Positions 16,715-26,536 are shown, counted from the first letter of the stretch. The stretch is DNA of 39,570 bases from Acidobacteriota bacterium (GCA_003225595.1 QIAR01000077.1:1-39570), one strand, 5' to 3'. Notes: generated from the letters alone by a model not told the origin. Numbers and translations: made by a program.

Positions 16715-18750
16715 GAGTCGGCATTGATACTGGCGGAACGTTTACCGACCTGGTGGCCATCGATACGGCTTCATCACAGTGGTATCGCTCTAAAGTCTCT
16801 TCGATTGCCGGCGAGCCGCTGCGCGCAATCGTTCACGCTCTCGATTTGGCCGGGATCGATCCTGAGCAGATTGAAACGCTGATTCTGGGTACGACGGTAG
16901 GTACCAATGCTCTCCTCCAGCGGAGGGGTGCACGCGTCGCCTACATCACCAGTAAAGGATTCGAGGATGTCCCATTCATTCAACGGGGCAACCGCAAGTT
17001 TCACTATGACCTCCATTGGAGTAAGCCAAAGCCATTTCTCAATCGAAGAAATTGTTTTGGCATCGCCGAGCGAGTGGATTATCGCGGCGCAGTCGTGACT
17101 CCACTCGAGACACAGGAACTTGAGGCCCTCGGTGAGGAACTCGAAAAATTGTGCGCATCCGGCGATCTGCAGGCTGTCGCTGTCAACCTTCTTTTCTCAT
17201 ATTTGAATTCTTCGCATGAGGTAGCAGTAGGGAAGTGGCTGGAACAGAGATTTCCGCGATTATCGATTTCTCTATCGCATCAAGTGGCGTCCATCTGGCG
17301 TGAATACGAACGTGGGATCACCACTATTGCTGACGCCTACCTCAAACCATTGTTGCGCGAGTTTATTTCGGGTATCGATGGAGGGCTGCGCCGCAGTGGT
17401 TTTTGCGGAGGCTGGAGCCTGATGAAATCCAATGGTGGCACCCGGCTCGCTAAAGAAGCGGCGCACGAGCCTGTTCAGCTACTGCTTTCGGGTCTTGCCG
17501 GTGGCGTGATGGCGGGCAAGCATTTCGGGCTCGAAGCCGGATGCGACCTTATCACGCTTGACATGGGAGGCACCAGCTGTGACTTAGCTGTCATCACGGG
17601 TGGTCATGAGCGCTACGCGGCACAGTTCGACGTTGAGTTTGGCCTTCCACTCATCTTCCCGACGATTGAGCTCACTACGATTGGCGCGGGTGGCGGTTCT
17701 ATCGCATGGGTCGACCGAGGGGGCTTTCTCCGTGTCGGACCTCAGAGCGCATGCGCTGATCCCGGTCCTGCATGTTATGGGCAAGGAGGAGTGGAGCCTA
17801 CCGTAACCGATGCAAATCTCCTTCTGGGTCGCCTGAATCCGGACTACTTTCTTGGAGGCCAGGTACGACTAGACCCCGGAGCGGCAGCTAGTGCGGTGTC
17901 AGGTCTTGCGCTGAAGATGGGTATATCGAAGGAGGATGCGGCGCTTGCGATTATTGACATGGCAAATGAAAACATGGTGAATGCGATCCGGGTTCGTACG
18001 GTCGAGGTAGGGATCGATCCTCGCAGCTACTGTCTAGTAGCATTTGGTGGGGCCGGGGCTTTGCATGCCAGTGCCATTGCTCGACGACTTAAGATCCGTC
18101 GCGTCCTGATACCACCTCATCCCGGCCTTTGTTCTGCTTTTGGCGCTCTCATTGCCGATCTGCGGAGTGATCACGTGGCCACGGTATCCCTCAGGTCCAC
18201 TACGGTTCATGCGGGTGAACTTCGTGCTCATCTCGACCGACTTGCTGCCGCGGCGTGCAAGGAGCTTAAGGAGGAGGGGGTCGAGGGAAAGCTTCAGGTA
18301 ACGGCAAGGTTGGCCATGCGGTACGCTGGTCAGAATTACGAACATGAGGTCGAACTGCCCACGCTCGACATTACCGATCCCATGTTGCGTGATGCGTTCG
18401 GGCGATTCGAAGTGCTGCATGAGAAATTCTACGGATATCAGTTGGCGGGTGAAGTCATCGACATTGTGAATATTACCGTCAGCGCTGTTGACCCGAAGCA
18501 GCGGACCCTGCCGAGATTCGAACGCCATGCCACAAGTCGTCCCGCTGGTCTCCGTAAACTGCGGATGCGTTCTTCTGGGGAACTCACCGTTCCGGTTCAC
18601 CATCGTGACACGCTGCCGCCCAACTGGACAGGCGTCGGCCCCATGATTATCGAAGATGTCGACGCGACGGCCCTGATCGAAGTCGAGGATCGGGTTACGG
18701 TACTCGAAAGCGGGAGCCTGGTCATCGAAATCGCTAAGGAGCAGCCATGA
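16705..18750 (+). CDS. Hydantoinase A/oxoprolinase family ATPase subunit (HyuA2)
   Basis: The 681-residue ASKHA ATPase has GIDTGGTFTD (6-15), DMGGTSCD near residue 290, IGAGGGSIAWVD and the GPACYG signature. It starts at GTG 16705 inside the end of the Cys4 gene and ends in an ATGA overlap with the PLP gene, so HyuB2, Cys4, HyuA2 and the PLP enzyme should be made together. All nucleotide-binding motifs are intact, so it is probably an active ATPase. It is much diverged from HyuA1, more than a recent duplication would show, suggesting separate substrates or an alpha/alpha-prime arrangement in one complex. Confidence 0.92.
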   Translation: MAIRVGIDTGGTFTDLVAIDTASSQWYRSKVSSIAGEPLRAIVHALDLAGIDPEQIETLILGTTVGTNALLQRRGARVAYITSKGFEDVPFIQRGNRKFHYDLHWSKPKPFLNRRNCFGIAERVDYRGAVVTPLETQELEALGEELEKLCASGDLQAVAVNLLFSYLNSSHEVAVGKWLEQRFPRLSISLSHQVASIWREYERGITTIADAYLKPLLREFISGIDGGLRRSGFCGGWSLMKSNGGTRLAKEAAHEPVQLLLSGLAGGVMAGKHFGLEAGCDLITLDMGGTSCDLAVITGGHERYAAQFDVEFGLPLIFPTIELTTIGAGGGSIAWVDRGGFLRVGPQSACADPGPACYGQGGVEPTVTDANLLLGRLNPDYFLGGQVRLDPGAAASAVSGLALKMGISKEDAALAIIDMANENMVNAIRVRTVEVGIDPRSYCLVAFGGAGALHASAIARRLKIRRVLIPPHPGLCSAFGALIADLRSDHVATVSLRSTTVHAGELRAHLDRLAAAACKELKEEGVEGKLQVTARLAMRYAGQNYEHEVELPTLDITDPMLRDAFGRFEVLHEKFYGYQLAGEVIDIVNITVSAVDPKQRTLPRFERHATSRPAGLRKLRMRSSGELTVPVHHRDTLPPNWTGVGPMIIEDVDATALIEVEDRVTVLESGSLVIEIAKEQP

Positions 18751-19934
18751 AAGCCACCGCAAGTTCTTCTACTACTTCTGTGAATACATCTGCGGAGGTG
18801 TTTGCTTTCCGTAAGCAGTTCCCAATTTTTGAGAATAAGATTCACCTCGCAAGCAACTCGAAGGGCGCGCTGTGTCAAGCCGTGATCCTTGCCCATCAGG
18901 AGTACCTCGAGAGCTGGAAAAGAGATGGCGCGCCATGGCATACGTGGGTGGGAAGACACGAGAGCCTTCGAGCTTCGTTTGCGGAAATGATTGGGGCCAA
19001 ACTACATGAGGTTGCTGTGTGTCCGTCGGTGTCAGTGGCGCTATATTCGATCGCGTCCTGCTTGGATTGGCGTGAACGACCTGCGGTGGTTTTCGACGAC
19101 TTCAGTTTTCCATCGGTGACATATCTCTGGCATGCACAGGCGAGCCGCGGCGCCGAAATTCGTCGTGTTCATCCCGATGGGAATGGCGAAATTCCTCCTG
19201 AGGCATTCGATGCTGTTTTGGACGAACGTGTCCGCCTGGTATCGGTTGCTCACGTCTGTTACAAAAACGGTCACCGCCTAGATCTGCCTGCCATTGCCCG
19301 CAAGACGCACAACGCTGGTGCATGGCTGGTGGTAGACGATTACCAGAGCTCTGGAAGTCGTCCACTGAATGTGCGACAAACGGGAATCGACATTCTTACA
19401 ACTGGCACGGTCAAGTTCATGCTGGGTTCTGCGGGCGTCACCCTGCTTTATGTTCGGGAAGAGCTGTTGCCCGAACTCCATCCCACTCTCACTGGTTGGT
19501 TCGGGCAGAAGAATCCTGAAGATTTCCAGATTGACCGGCATATCGAGGCGCCAGATGCCGCGCGATTCCAAAATGGCACACCTGCGATTCCCGCGATATA
19601 CGACAGCCTTGCCGGAATTGAGCAAATAAAGTCAGTAGGCCTCAATACGATCGCGTCCTGGATTGATCAACTCACTGCGCTGTTGATGGACAGACTACAG
19701 GAAGAAGGATTCGTGCCCGCGACACCGAAAGATCCAGGGAAACGTGGACCCCAGGTGGCAATCCGTAGCTATGACATGGATGCGGCAGTTGCAGAATTAG
19801 CTCGTCGCAACATCTGCGTGACCAGTCGTGACGGGAATATCCGAATTGCATTTCACTACTACAACACTCCGGATGATATTGAGGTACTGATCGAAAACAT
19901 GAAACAAATGCCGAAACTCATGGTTCGACGATGA
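18747..19934 (+). CDS. Kynureninase-like class V PLP enzyme (copy B)
   Basis: The 395-residue fold-type I PLP protein has D197/D198-Y-Q200 at the cofactor ring and the Schiff-base lysine K223 in TGTVKFMLG, a context closer to kynureninase than to cysteine desulfurases. The start is strong (AAGGAG) and overlaps the HyuA2 stop by four bases. Its position right after the Hyu subunits suggests it acts on the ring-opened or carboxylated product, perhaps by beta- or gamma-elimination or C-C cleavage. A RidA-family gene follows, fitting release of an enamine or imine. It is the intact relative of the broken copy at 24590-25697. Confidence 0.88.
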   Translation: MKATASSSTTSVNTSAEVFAFRKQFPIFENKIHLASNSKGALCQAVILAHQEYLESWKRDGAPWHTWVGRHESLRASFAEMIGAKLHEVAVCPSVSVALYSIASCLDWRERPAVVFDDFSFPSVTYLWHAQASRGAEIRRVHPDGNGEIPPEAFDAVLDERVRLVSVAHVCYKNGHRLDLPAIARKTHNAGAWLVVDDYQSSGSRPLNVRQTGIDILTTGTVKFMLGSAGVTLLYVREELLPELHPTLTGWFGQKNPEDFQIDRHIEAPDAARFQNGTPAIPAIYDSLAGIEQIKSVGLNTIASWIDQLTALLMDRLQEEGFVPATPKDPGKRGPQVAIRSYDMDAAVAELARRNICVTSRDGNIRIAFHYYNTPDDIEVLIENMKQMPKLMVRR

Positions 19935-20011
19935 AAGGTTCTCAATCGTGATGCGCCGGCGTAGGCATCCCGTCTATCTTGACCACCTAGATATTCAAAG
20001 CGAGGATGTAA

Positions 20012-20401
20012 ATGCAAATTGAACGACTGAAACCCACCAACGTTTGGGACTCTACTCCCTACAAGTTTTCGCAAGCAATCCGTGTCCGCCAGTGTCAGGA
20101 TCTTCTATTTATCGCCGGGCAGACCGGGATGGACGACAAGGGGCAAATAGTGCAAGGCTTGGAGGCGCAAATCAGGCAATGCTTCGAGAATATCCGTCGG
20201 GTTGTCAATGGCGCCGGTGGCAGCATGGCGAACGTGATCAAGATAACCGGATACTTGCGGGACGTGGGTGCGCTGGAAACATATACCAAAATAGTGGCTG
20301 AGTTCTTCGGAGACAACCTTCCAGCGGCTACGGTTGTGCAAGTGACAGCTCTCGCGCTGGAGCCGTTGTTGGTAGAGGTAGACGCGGTGGCCGTGCTGTG
20401 A
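20012..20401 (+). CDS. RidA/YjgF-family protein lacking the catalytic arginine
   Basis: The 129-residue product has the compact YjgF/RidA fold: FIAGQTGMD (33-41), the central helix with ENIRRVVNGAGG, and the final strand VEVDAVAVL. RidA deaminates reactive enamine/imine intermediates released by PLP enzymes, but the arginine that binds their carboxylate (in PAR-S/T) is replaced here: residues 104-107 read P-A-A-T. It therefore belongs with the arginine-less Rid groups, whose roles are mostly unknown. It follows the PLP enzyme by 77 bases, with a GAGG ribosome site, and is probably the last gene of the operon. Confidence 0.88.
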   Translation: MQIERLKPTNVWDSTPYKFSQAIRVRQCQDLLFIAGQTGMDDKGQIVQGLEAQIRQCFENIRRVVNGAGGSMANVIKITGYLRDVGALETYTKIVAEFFGDNLPAATVVQVTALALEPLLVEVDAVAVL

Positions 20402-20436
20402 TTTATGCGCGCCGTTTCTACGCAGAAGCCAAATTT

Positions 20437-22449
20437 CTATTTCGCCTTCTCGTTGCCTCGTGGCAGTCGCTTATTAAACCAGTCAATCATGCGCAGATTG
20501 ACATCGAGCCGGTTCTCCGGAGCGTGGAACTGATGACCCTCGCCCGCGTACACCACCATTGATGTGGGCACGTGCAAGGTTTTCAGTGCGTGCCAGAACT
20601 CAAACGACTGAGGTGAGGGACACTCAGCGTCATATTGGCCAACGACGACCAATGTTGGCGTTTTCACATTCTTGATAAAGCTAATAGGCGAGCTGCGCGC
20701 ATACACGGCCGGGTCGTCGTACACGGATGCGCCGAAGTACGGGATCATCCACTGGTCGATCTCATTTTCTCCGTAATAACTCTGCCAGTTCATGATGCCC
20801 GCGCCGGCGACCGCGGCCGCAAAGCGGTTGGTCTGTGTGACCGCCCACATGGTCATGAAACCGCCGTAACTCCAGCCAGTTATTCCGAGGCGGCCCGGGT
20901 CGATGGGATATTCGCTGATCACCGTGTCCACGCCCCGCAGGATGTCGTTCAGATCGCCGTAACCGAAGTCCTTCACATTTGCCTGGGTGAATTCCTCGCC
21001 TTGCCCGTAGCTACCTCGCGGATTCGGAAAGAAAACGAAGTATCCCTGGCCCGACAACAAGATTGGTTCGTAGAAATGTTTGGGCCATGCAGACGTAAGG
21101 ACAGACGCCGGTCCGCCGTGCACGTCCACGACAAGTGGGTATTTCTTGGCCGGGTCGTAATCGAGCGGAAAGACCAACCACCCCTGCACATCGTAAGCAT
21201 CGCTTTTCCAGGACACACTTTCAGTTTTTCCCAATAAGGGCCGCACCGAGCTATTAACCGAGGTTAGAGGCTTCCAGGCGCCAATTGGTCCGGCAAAGAC
21301 TTCGGGCGGGTGAGTGAACGAACTGCTGACTGCAGCAGTCGTCACTCCGTCATGGGCAACCGAAAGACTTCCCATCCACATGTTGGCGTTAAGAAACTCG
21401 TTCCCCGACCACAGTTCTTCGATTTTGTCAGTCCCAACGTCGACCCGGGTCACGGCGCTCTTACCTCGAGAGTCCTGCACGAACAAAATCTGCGCCGGTG
21501 AAGTCCATGCGAGCCAACTCGCCGAGCCCCGCAGTTTGGGAGTGACATTGCGAGGTTCGCCGCCGCTGGCATTGATGATAAATACGTCGCCGCCGGTTGA
21601 CGCCTCATCGCTCATCAATCCAGCGATGAAGGCTATACTCTTGCCGTCTGGAGAGCAGCGCGGGATGGCGATTTGTAACGGCGGCTTGTAAATGGACGTC
21701 ATCTTGCCGCCGGCAGAAGGAAGCGTGTACAACTGCGCGATCCACCAGTTGTTTTCGCCTGAGCCAGGAGCGGAGGTAAGTGCGAACGCGCTTCCGTCCG
21801 GCGCCCAGTCATATTCGTAGACGTACATGTCGGGCGGCGAAACCACCTTCGTCTCGGAGGTAGCCAGGGTAACGACCGCGATTCTCTGCTCGGCAATTTG
21901 TTCGTCGAACTCTCCAACGCGCGGCGGGGAAGCCTCGAGCGGATCCGAACCACCTGACGCACCCTCCGTGAACAGCACCGCGATCTTCTTGCCGTCCGGT
22001 GACCAACGGGGATCGTCCAGGTAACCTGTGAGCGAAGTCACACGCTTCGGTTTACTTCCCGAGCAGTTGCCGAGGTATAGCTGAGGCGCTCCGGCTTTTT
22101 CGGCGTCCGAAACAAACACGATCTGCCGGCTATCCGGAGACCAGGCCACGTCATGTTCCCTGGCATCTTTCCCACTGGCGACGGTGATGCGCTTGGGCTG
22201 TGCCGTGTCGTTTCGCGACTTGCAATAGATTGCGGTATTGCGCGAAGGCGCGCCACTGGCGTCCCGCAATAGCTCTACCCACGCGACCTGCGCTCCGTCC
22301 GGGGAAATGGCGACCTGTTCGAAGTCGCGAACTTTCGCAAGAGCGTGCACTGCAGCCGTCACATCTGACATTTCGGCTCGCGCGGGAAATGCGGCAAGAG
22401 AAAACATCAGCAGGAAGGTCATGCGCAAGACGGCAGAGGTTCCATTCAT
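20437..22449 (-). CDS. Exported S9 (prolyl oligopeptidase family) peptidase
   Basis: The 670-residue product has a signal peptide (about 1-25, ending PARA). A WD40-like/TolB-type beta-propeller follows (about 35-400), with repeated SPDG blades. The C-terminal alpha/beta-hydrolase domain has Ser527 in GWSYGG, Asp607 in QYDAECP and His639 in GEGHQF, so the triad is complete. It should cut short peptides, often at N-terminal dipeptide or acyl-aminoacyl bonds, in the periplasm. It is the last gene of the minus-strand block behind GntR 2. If the M28 gene stops at 22467 the gap is only 17 bases, so they are probably one transcript. It faces the RidA gene tail-to-tail. Confidence 0.92.
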   Translation of the reverse strand: MNGTSAVLRMTFLLMFSLAAFPARAEMSDVTAAVHALAKVRDFEQVAISPDGAQVAWVELLRDASGAPSRNTAIYCKSRNDTAQPKRITVASGKDAREHDVAWSPDSRQIVFVSDAEKAGAPQLYLGNCSGSKPKRVTSLTGYLDDPRWSPDGKKIAVLFTEGASGGSDPLEASPPRVGEFDEQIAEQRIAVVTLATSETKVVSPPDMYVYEYDWAPDGSAFALTSAPGSGENNWWIAQLYTLPSAGGKMTSIYKPPLQIAIPRCSPDGKSIAFIAGLMSDEASTGGDVFIINASGGEPRNVTPKLRGSASWLAWTSPAQILFVQDSRGKSAVTRVDVGTDKIEELWSGNEFLNANMWMGSLSVAHDGVTTAAVSSSFTHPPEVFAGPIGAWKPLTSVNSSVRPLLGKTESVSWKSDAYDVQGWLVFPLDYDPAKKYPLVVDVHGGPASVLTSAWPKHFYEPILLSGQGYFVFFPNPRGSYGQGEEFTQANVKDFGYGDLNDILRGVDTVISEYPIDPGRLGITGWSYGGFMTMWAVTQTNRFAAAVAGAGIMNWQSYYGENEIDQWMIPYFGASVYDDPAVYARSSPISFIKNVKTPTLVVVGQYDAECPSPQSFEFWHALKTLHVPTSMVVYAGEGHQFHAPENRLDVNLRMIDWFNKRLPRGNEKAK

Positions 22450-22466
22450 ATATCCTTTTGATCCCT

Positions 22467-24566
22467 TTAGTGGGGCGAACCCCGGCTTTCATTTTTACAA
22501 CTCCGACCGACGCTAAGAAGTCAAAGTAATTGGCGAACTCTTCAACTGGAATAGGTTCGAATTCGTCGCTGACCAGATCACGGATCTCGGCCACGGTTCG
22601 CCCGCCATCGACGAAATTAAGAGCTTCATACATCACGTAATGACCGCGGCGCGCCAGCGGAATTTTGCTGTCGAAATGTTCATCGCCGGTCTTATCGGCG
22701 AGCCACCATCGCCCGTACTCGGGCCGGTAGAAGTTGACCGGTCCGCGAATTGCCATGTTGCGTTCCGGAACCCTACTGTCTGCTGCCGCTGAAGCCGCCG
22801 CGTCCGCTCCCGATGCTGCCGGCATGCGGTTGGTCGCAAGCTTTTCTTCTTCGCGAAGTGTGGCAAGCGCTTTAGACAGCTCCTCCTTTTCGCCACCCTT
22901 CCCTACGAGTTCTGTTAGGGACTGCAAGGCTTGGGCTTCACGCGCGTAATCCAGATGCAGAAATGCTTGTGCATCGCGCCTCGCCTCCGGCAAGTGGGCA
23001 TTCTGCAACAGCGAGTGTGCCCGCAACTCATTCTCTGCAAGACGCGCTTTCGCCTTGGCGACGGCATTGTCGATGTAAGCAGGAAGGTCGGCCGCCGTAG
23101 CTGAGGCGATTGCATAGGCTGACGCTGCCGCAACTATCACCCCGCGGCGCATTTGGGTTCGGATCTCCAACTTCAGGAGTGTCCAGCTGCGTTCCCAGAA
23201 AGACGTCGGGGAAGTCGCCCAACAGGATTGCCGGAATGCCGATGCTTGCCTCACCCGCATCTTCGTGGTCGCTCGGTCCCCAGAAGAGCTCGACGTTGTA
23301 CCGGTAGTCGCTACGGCTGCCGAGGGGGTCAAACGTGGGATCGAGAAAACCCTCGGAAGGGCGCGGCCCGAGAAGGTCAGCATGGCGTATGGAGATCGTA
23401 TTCTTTGTTCCCATGTCTTCGATCAAACTCTGAACAACGTCATCAAGAAAGGTCGGGTGCGAATAGGGCGCACGAAACAGGTGCGCGACCGCCTTCGTTC
23501 GCTGCTGGTCATAGCCGATCATGTCCACGTTGATCATCGCGAGAATGTGCTGAGCGTCCTCTGGGTGGGCGTGGAAATGCGAGATGATTCCGAAATGTTC
23601 TGGGCCCCACATGAATCGAATAGTTCTACGTGGCCGGGGTAGTTGCTGCGCCTGAATCAGGCCGTTCAGAACGCGCGCCACCTCCATGGTGCAGCCTACG
23701 CCCGTCAGATTATTTCCGCCGCCGGCATTGCGGTCATTGGTGTGTGCATATACAAGAACTGCAGGCAGACGAGGGTCCTGGCCGGGAATCTCGGCGCGCA
23801 CTTCCGGGTATTCGCCGTTGCCGATATCGGCTTCGACGTCGGCCTGCACAACCAGAGGCTCCCCGGCTGCGAGGCGCTTGCGTAAGGATTCGCCGACACG
23901 ATTCGACAAGGAAAACGCAAACGTCGTCTGCTCGCCGTGGGGTCCTTCCCACGGCTTGGGTTCCTGAAAACCTACCAGGTCGGGATAGTCCGCAGCGTCT
24001 ATGTCGCGATCGATCACGATGCCGAGGGCCTTGTGCTCCCATACGGCCCGCCGCAGCACGACGCTGAGCGGGCCAGTAGCCAAGACGATTTTGCCTTCGA
24101 CTTGTCGGCCCGCATACTCCTCTTCCCGTGTGCCCGTCCCTACGTCTATCAATGGGGCGCTCACGTTCGCATTCCGGCTCAGTCGAGCCAGGTAGACGCG
24201 GTGTGCGGCGAAGCTGGCCAGTAGCTCCTTTTGGGGCCTTTCAAGCCACAGTTCTGCCCGATGCGCTTCCCAGTATGGTTCTGTCCGGAACGCCCACACA
24301 TACGTTTTACCGTCGGAAGGAAATCGCTCAATCTCGGCGTTTGCCAGTCCTACCCTGCGGGCCTCAAGCAGGAGATAGTTCGCGATTTGGTCGGCCCCCG
24401 CCGATGGCGCAAATCCGGAAAACTGGGTCAAGTTCCGGAAGTCGCCGAACGGGCGCTGTCCGGAGACGTTCGCGCGGATCATACGATACGCTTCCGGCGA
24501 CAGTATTTGTCCTTGAGTTGCCGAGCCCACCAGAAGGAAGATCGCCACTAGCCACGCGTTTTTCAT
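22467..24566 (-). pseudogene. Exported M28-type peptidase, frameshifted (copy 1)
   Basis: Clearly homologous over its whole length to the intact peptidase at 33566-35752, but in two frames. The first part (signal peptide from the ATG at 24566, then the peptidase domain) runs to about 23157. There one extra G in the GGG at 23155-23157 shifts the frame, and the C-terminal domain continues in the next frame to about 22485. A second, opposite indel in the GGGG/CCCC tracts at 22472-22483 would restore the first frame and give a TAA at 22467-22469. Without it the frame runs 300 bases into the S9 gene. Compensating homopolymer changes suggest either assembly error or recent decay. The start is not well marked; GGAG lies rather far upstream. 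Confidence 0.75.
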
Positions 24567-24589
24567 TTGCAATCCAGGAATTGATCTCC

Positions 24590-25697
24590 TTACCTTCGTT
24601 GCCGCGTTGACGTCAAGTTCAGCAATTCGTGGCCGCACATTGAAAAGTGAGCGGTTGCGGCCGATTTCGTATAGTAAAGCGTCGACGTCTTCCAAGTGTT
24701 GTACAGATGCAGCGACACCCGAAGGCCGTCATGCCGTGAAGACACGACGATTCCTTGCTTAGCCAACAGTTCGCACATCTCCGCTGCAGCCGTGCAGCGG
24801 ATCACCACAAGAGGTCCAACGGTGGTTGGCGGTGTTTTGAGGGAGAGACCCAGCGAGGCAAGACCTTGCAGAAGATATTGCGTAAGCGACGCGACATGAG
24901 CTGCGATGGCCTCACGACCGACATCCTCGATCAATGCCAGACTTCTTTTCGCGGCGTAGATGTTGGGAATTGGCGGAGAGCCTCCTTCGAACTTCCGCGC
25001 GGTGGGTGCCCGATCCAGGTGTTTAACATCAAACGCAAATGGCTGCCGCTGCGCGAACCATCCCGTCATGGTCGGGATCAAGGTGTCTTGTAATTCTTTG
25101 CGGACGTAAAGGAAGGCTAACCTAGGCGGGCCCAGCAAGTATTTCAAAGTGCCGGTCACATAAAAATCCACTCCGATAGCACGAACATCAATGGGGCGCG
25201 TGCCACAATCCTGGTAATCATCCATTAAGAACCAAGCGCCCTCGCGGTGGGCTTTCTCGACAATTTCTCTCACAGGAGATCGATACCCATTGCTGAAGCA
25301 GATGTGAGTCACGCCTACAATACGCGTGGGGCGGTCGATGCTCCGTTCATAGGCGGAGAAAGGTATAGTGTCACCTTCTGCACGTACAAACTCCACTTCC
25401 GCGCCACGCTCCTGCTGGGCCAGCCATACGTGGCCGATAGTGGGAAATTCAAATTCGCCGAGGACGACCTCGGGCCAAGTGTGAGAGTCGAAGGCGCTGG
25501 CAATCGAGCCGATCGCAGCTGTCTTCGACCCAGAGATCCTAAGGCGAGCCGTACCGATGCCAGCTTTCCAGGTAATCCCGGAAGCCTTGTTCCACGGCAT
25601 CCGACAAGGCTCCCTGAGAGCAACTATTCAAGTAGATGTTCTCGCGAAGTAGAGGAAACCGGGAACGGACTTGCTTTAACGCATCGTCGCCTCGCAA
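24590..25697 (-). pseudogene. Broken kynureninase-like class V PLP gene (copy C)
   Basis: The middle, about 310 residues, aligns with copy B (shared TGTLKYLLG lysine context, MDDYQ, TGWF). The N-terminal part (RFPLLRENIYLNS...YLESW) lies in a different frame, from about 25680 to a TAG near 25554; about 25 residues present in copy B are missing there, so a deletion broke the frame. Near 24702 another single-base loss moves the C-terminal tail (YNT | EDVDALLYE) into the frame that leads on into the M28 gene without a stop. Three lesions make it non-functional unless the sequence is wrong. It sits 37 bases after GntR 2, so it was first in that operon. A TTG at 25697 after GGGGGG may be the old start. 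Confidence 0.75.
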
Positions 25698-25733
25698 CGC
25701 CCCCCTTTTTGCATAGATCCGTCACGCCATCCC

Positions 25734-26459
25734 TTACAGAAACCGCACGTCACGGCGGGCGAGATCGAGTACCTTCTGCTTCCCTCCGATGATGTGTTCG
25801 CGCATGAGCCGCCGGGCAAGCTCAGGATCGTTGCGCAAGATGGCTCGAAGGATGCCCATGTGTTCCCGCGCCGGAATCTCTCCGTAGTAACGCACGTCAA
25901 TCGCGTCAGTGGCCGCAAACATGATGCGCTCCGTTTGTGCGCGCATTTGCGCTACGGCTCTTACCAGCAAAGCATTGTGGGTCAGTCGAGCGATGCCGAG
26001 ATGGAAAGCGGTGTCAGCCTCGATGAACGCGCCGAATTCTCCCTCACGTTCGGCGCGGAAGCAGGCGGATGATTCCAACTCCGCAAGTGCCTGCGGCGGA
26101 ATCTTGGCGCCACATAAGAGTTCGGCGCAAGCACACTCGACGGCGGCACGGTATTCGTAAACATCGTTCATTCCCTGAATCGTGAGCTGCGTCACGAAAT
26201 AGCCGCGATTGGCGATGATCCGGACCAGTTCTTCTTCTTGCAGCCGTACGGCCGCCTCGCGCACCGGAGTACGGCTCGCCGTGTACTTGTGCGCCAGATC
26301 CTTCTCGGTGAATGCCTGACCAGGCCGCAGGACTCCGGTAATGATGTCTTTTTTCAGAGCGGCGTAAACCCGTTCGGTCAGAGGTAACTTTGGTTCACTT
26401 ACAGGCAGGGTAGAGGCCACCGGACCCTTGGTCTCCGCACGTCGAGAGGCAGCTTTCAT
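25734..26459 (-). CDS. GntR-family regulator, FCD subfamily (copy 2)
   Basis: The 241-residue product is a close relative of the regulator at 2348-3097. The winged helix is the same (ASRTPVREAAVRLQEEELV, NRGYFVTQLT), and the FCD domain has ADTAFH, REHMG and LMREH as likely metal ligands. It heads the minus-strand block of PLP pseudogene, M28 and S9 peptidases and is divergent from the second TonB receptor, so it may control both directions. Its upstream region carries the same 15-mer and GTATAC boxes as copy 1. The two regulators could therefore read each other's sites. Confidence 0.92.
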   Translation of the reverse strand: MKAASRRAETKGPVASTLPVSEPKLPLTERVYAALKKDIITGVLRPGQAFTEKDLAHKYTASRTPVREAAVRLQEEELVRIIANRGYFVTQLTIQGMNDVYEYRAAVECACAELLCGAKIPPQALAELESSACFRAEREGEFGAFIEADTAFHLGIARLTHNALLVRAVAQMRAQTERIMFAATDAIDVRYYGEIPAREHMGILRAILRNDPELARRLMREHIIGGKQKVLDLARRDVRFL

Positions 26460-26494
26460 AAGTCCAGTGCCAGCGCGAGGAGTATAGCAAGATC

Positions 26495-26536
26495 GTATGC
26501 ATACATAAAGTATACAAGTAAGATTATCGTTGACAT
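26495..26536 (-). promoter_or_regulatory. GntR operator 2: shared 15-mer plus GTATAC boxes
   Basis: On the minus strand ATGTCAACGATAATC (26536 to 26522) is followed after six bases by GTATAC (26515-26510) and then the longer palindrome GTATGCATAC (26504-26495), a layout matching the site at 2203-2250. Read on the plus strand the 15-mer contains a perfect TTGACA (26530-26535) with TAGTTT 17 bases on, a weak promoter toward the TonB receptor. A regulator bound here could repress both divergent genes. Confidence 0.6.

Noticed and set aside
22151-22466. C-terminal extension of the M28 paralogue overlapping the S9 gene by about 300 bases
   Set aside because: It reads the S9 gene in another frame and matches nothing in the intact M28 paralogue; a second indel explains it better.
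23028-23157. Frame extension after the first M28 frameshift, ending in a Cys/Arg-rich tail
   Set aside because: Out-of-frame translation; the neighbouring frame matches the intact paralogue.
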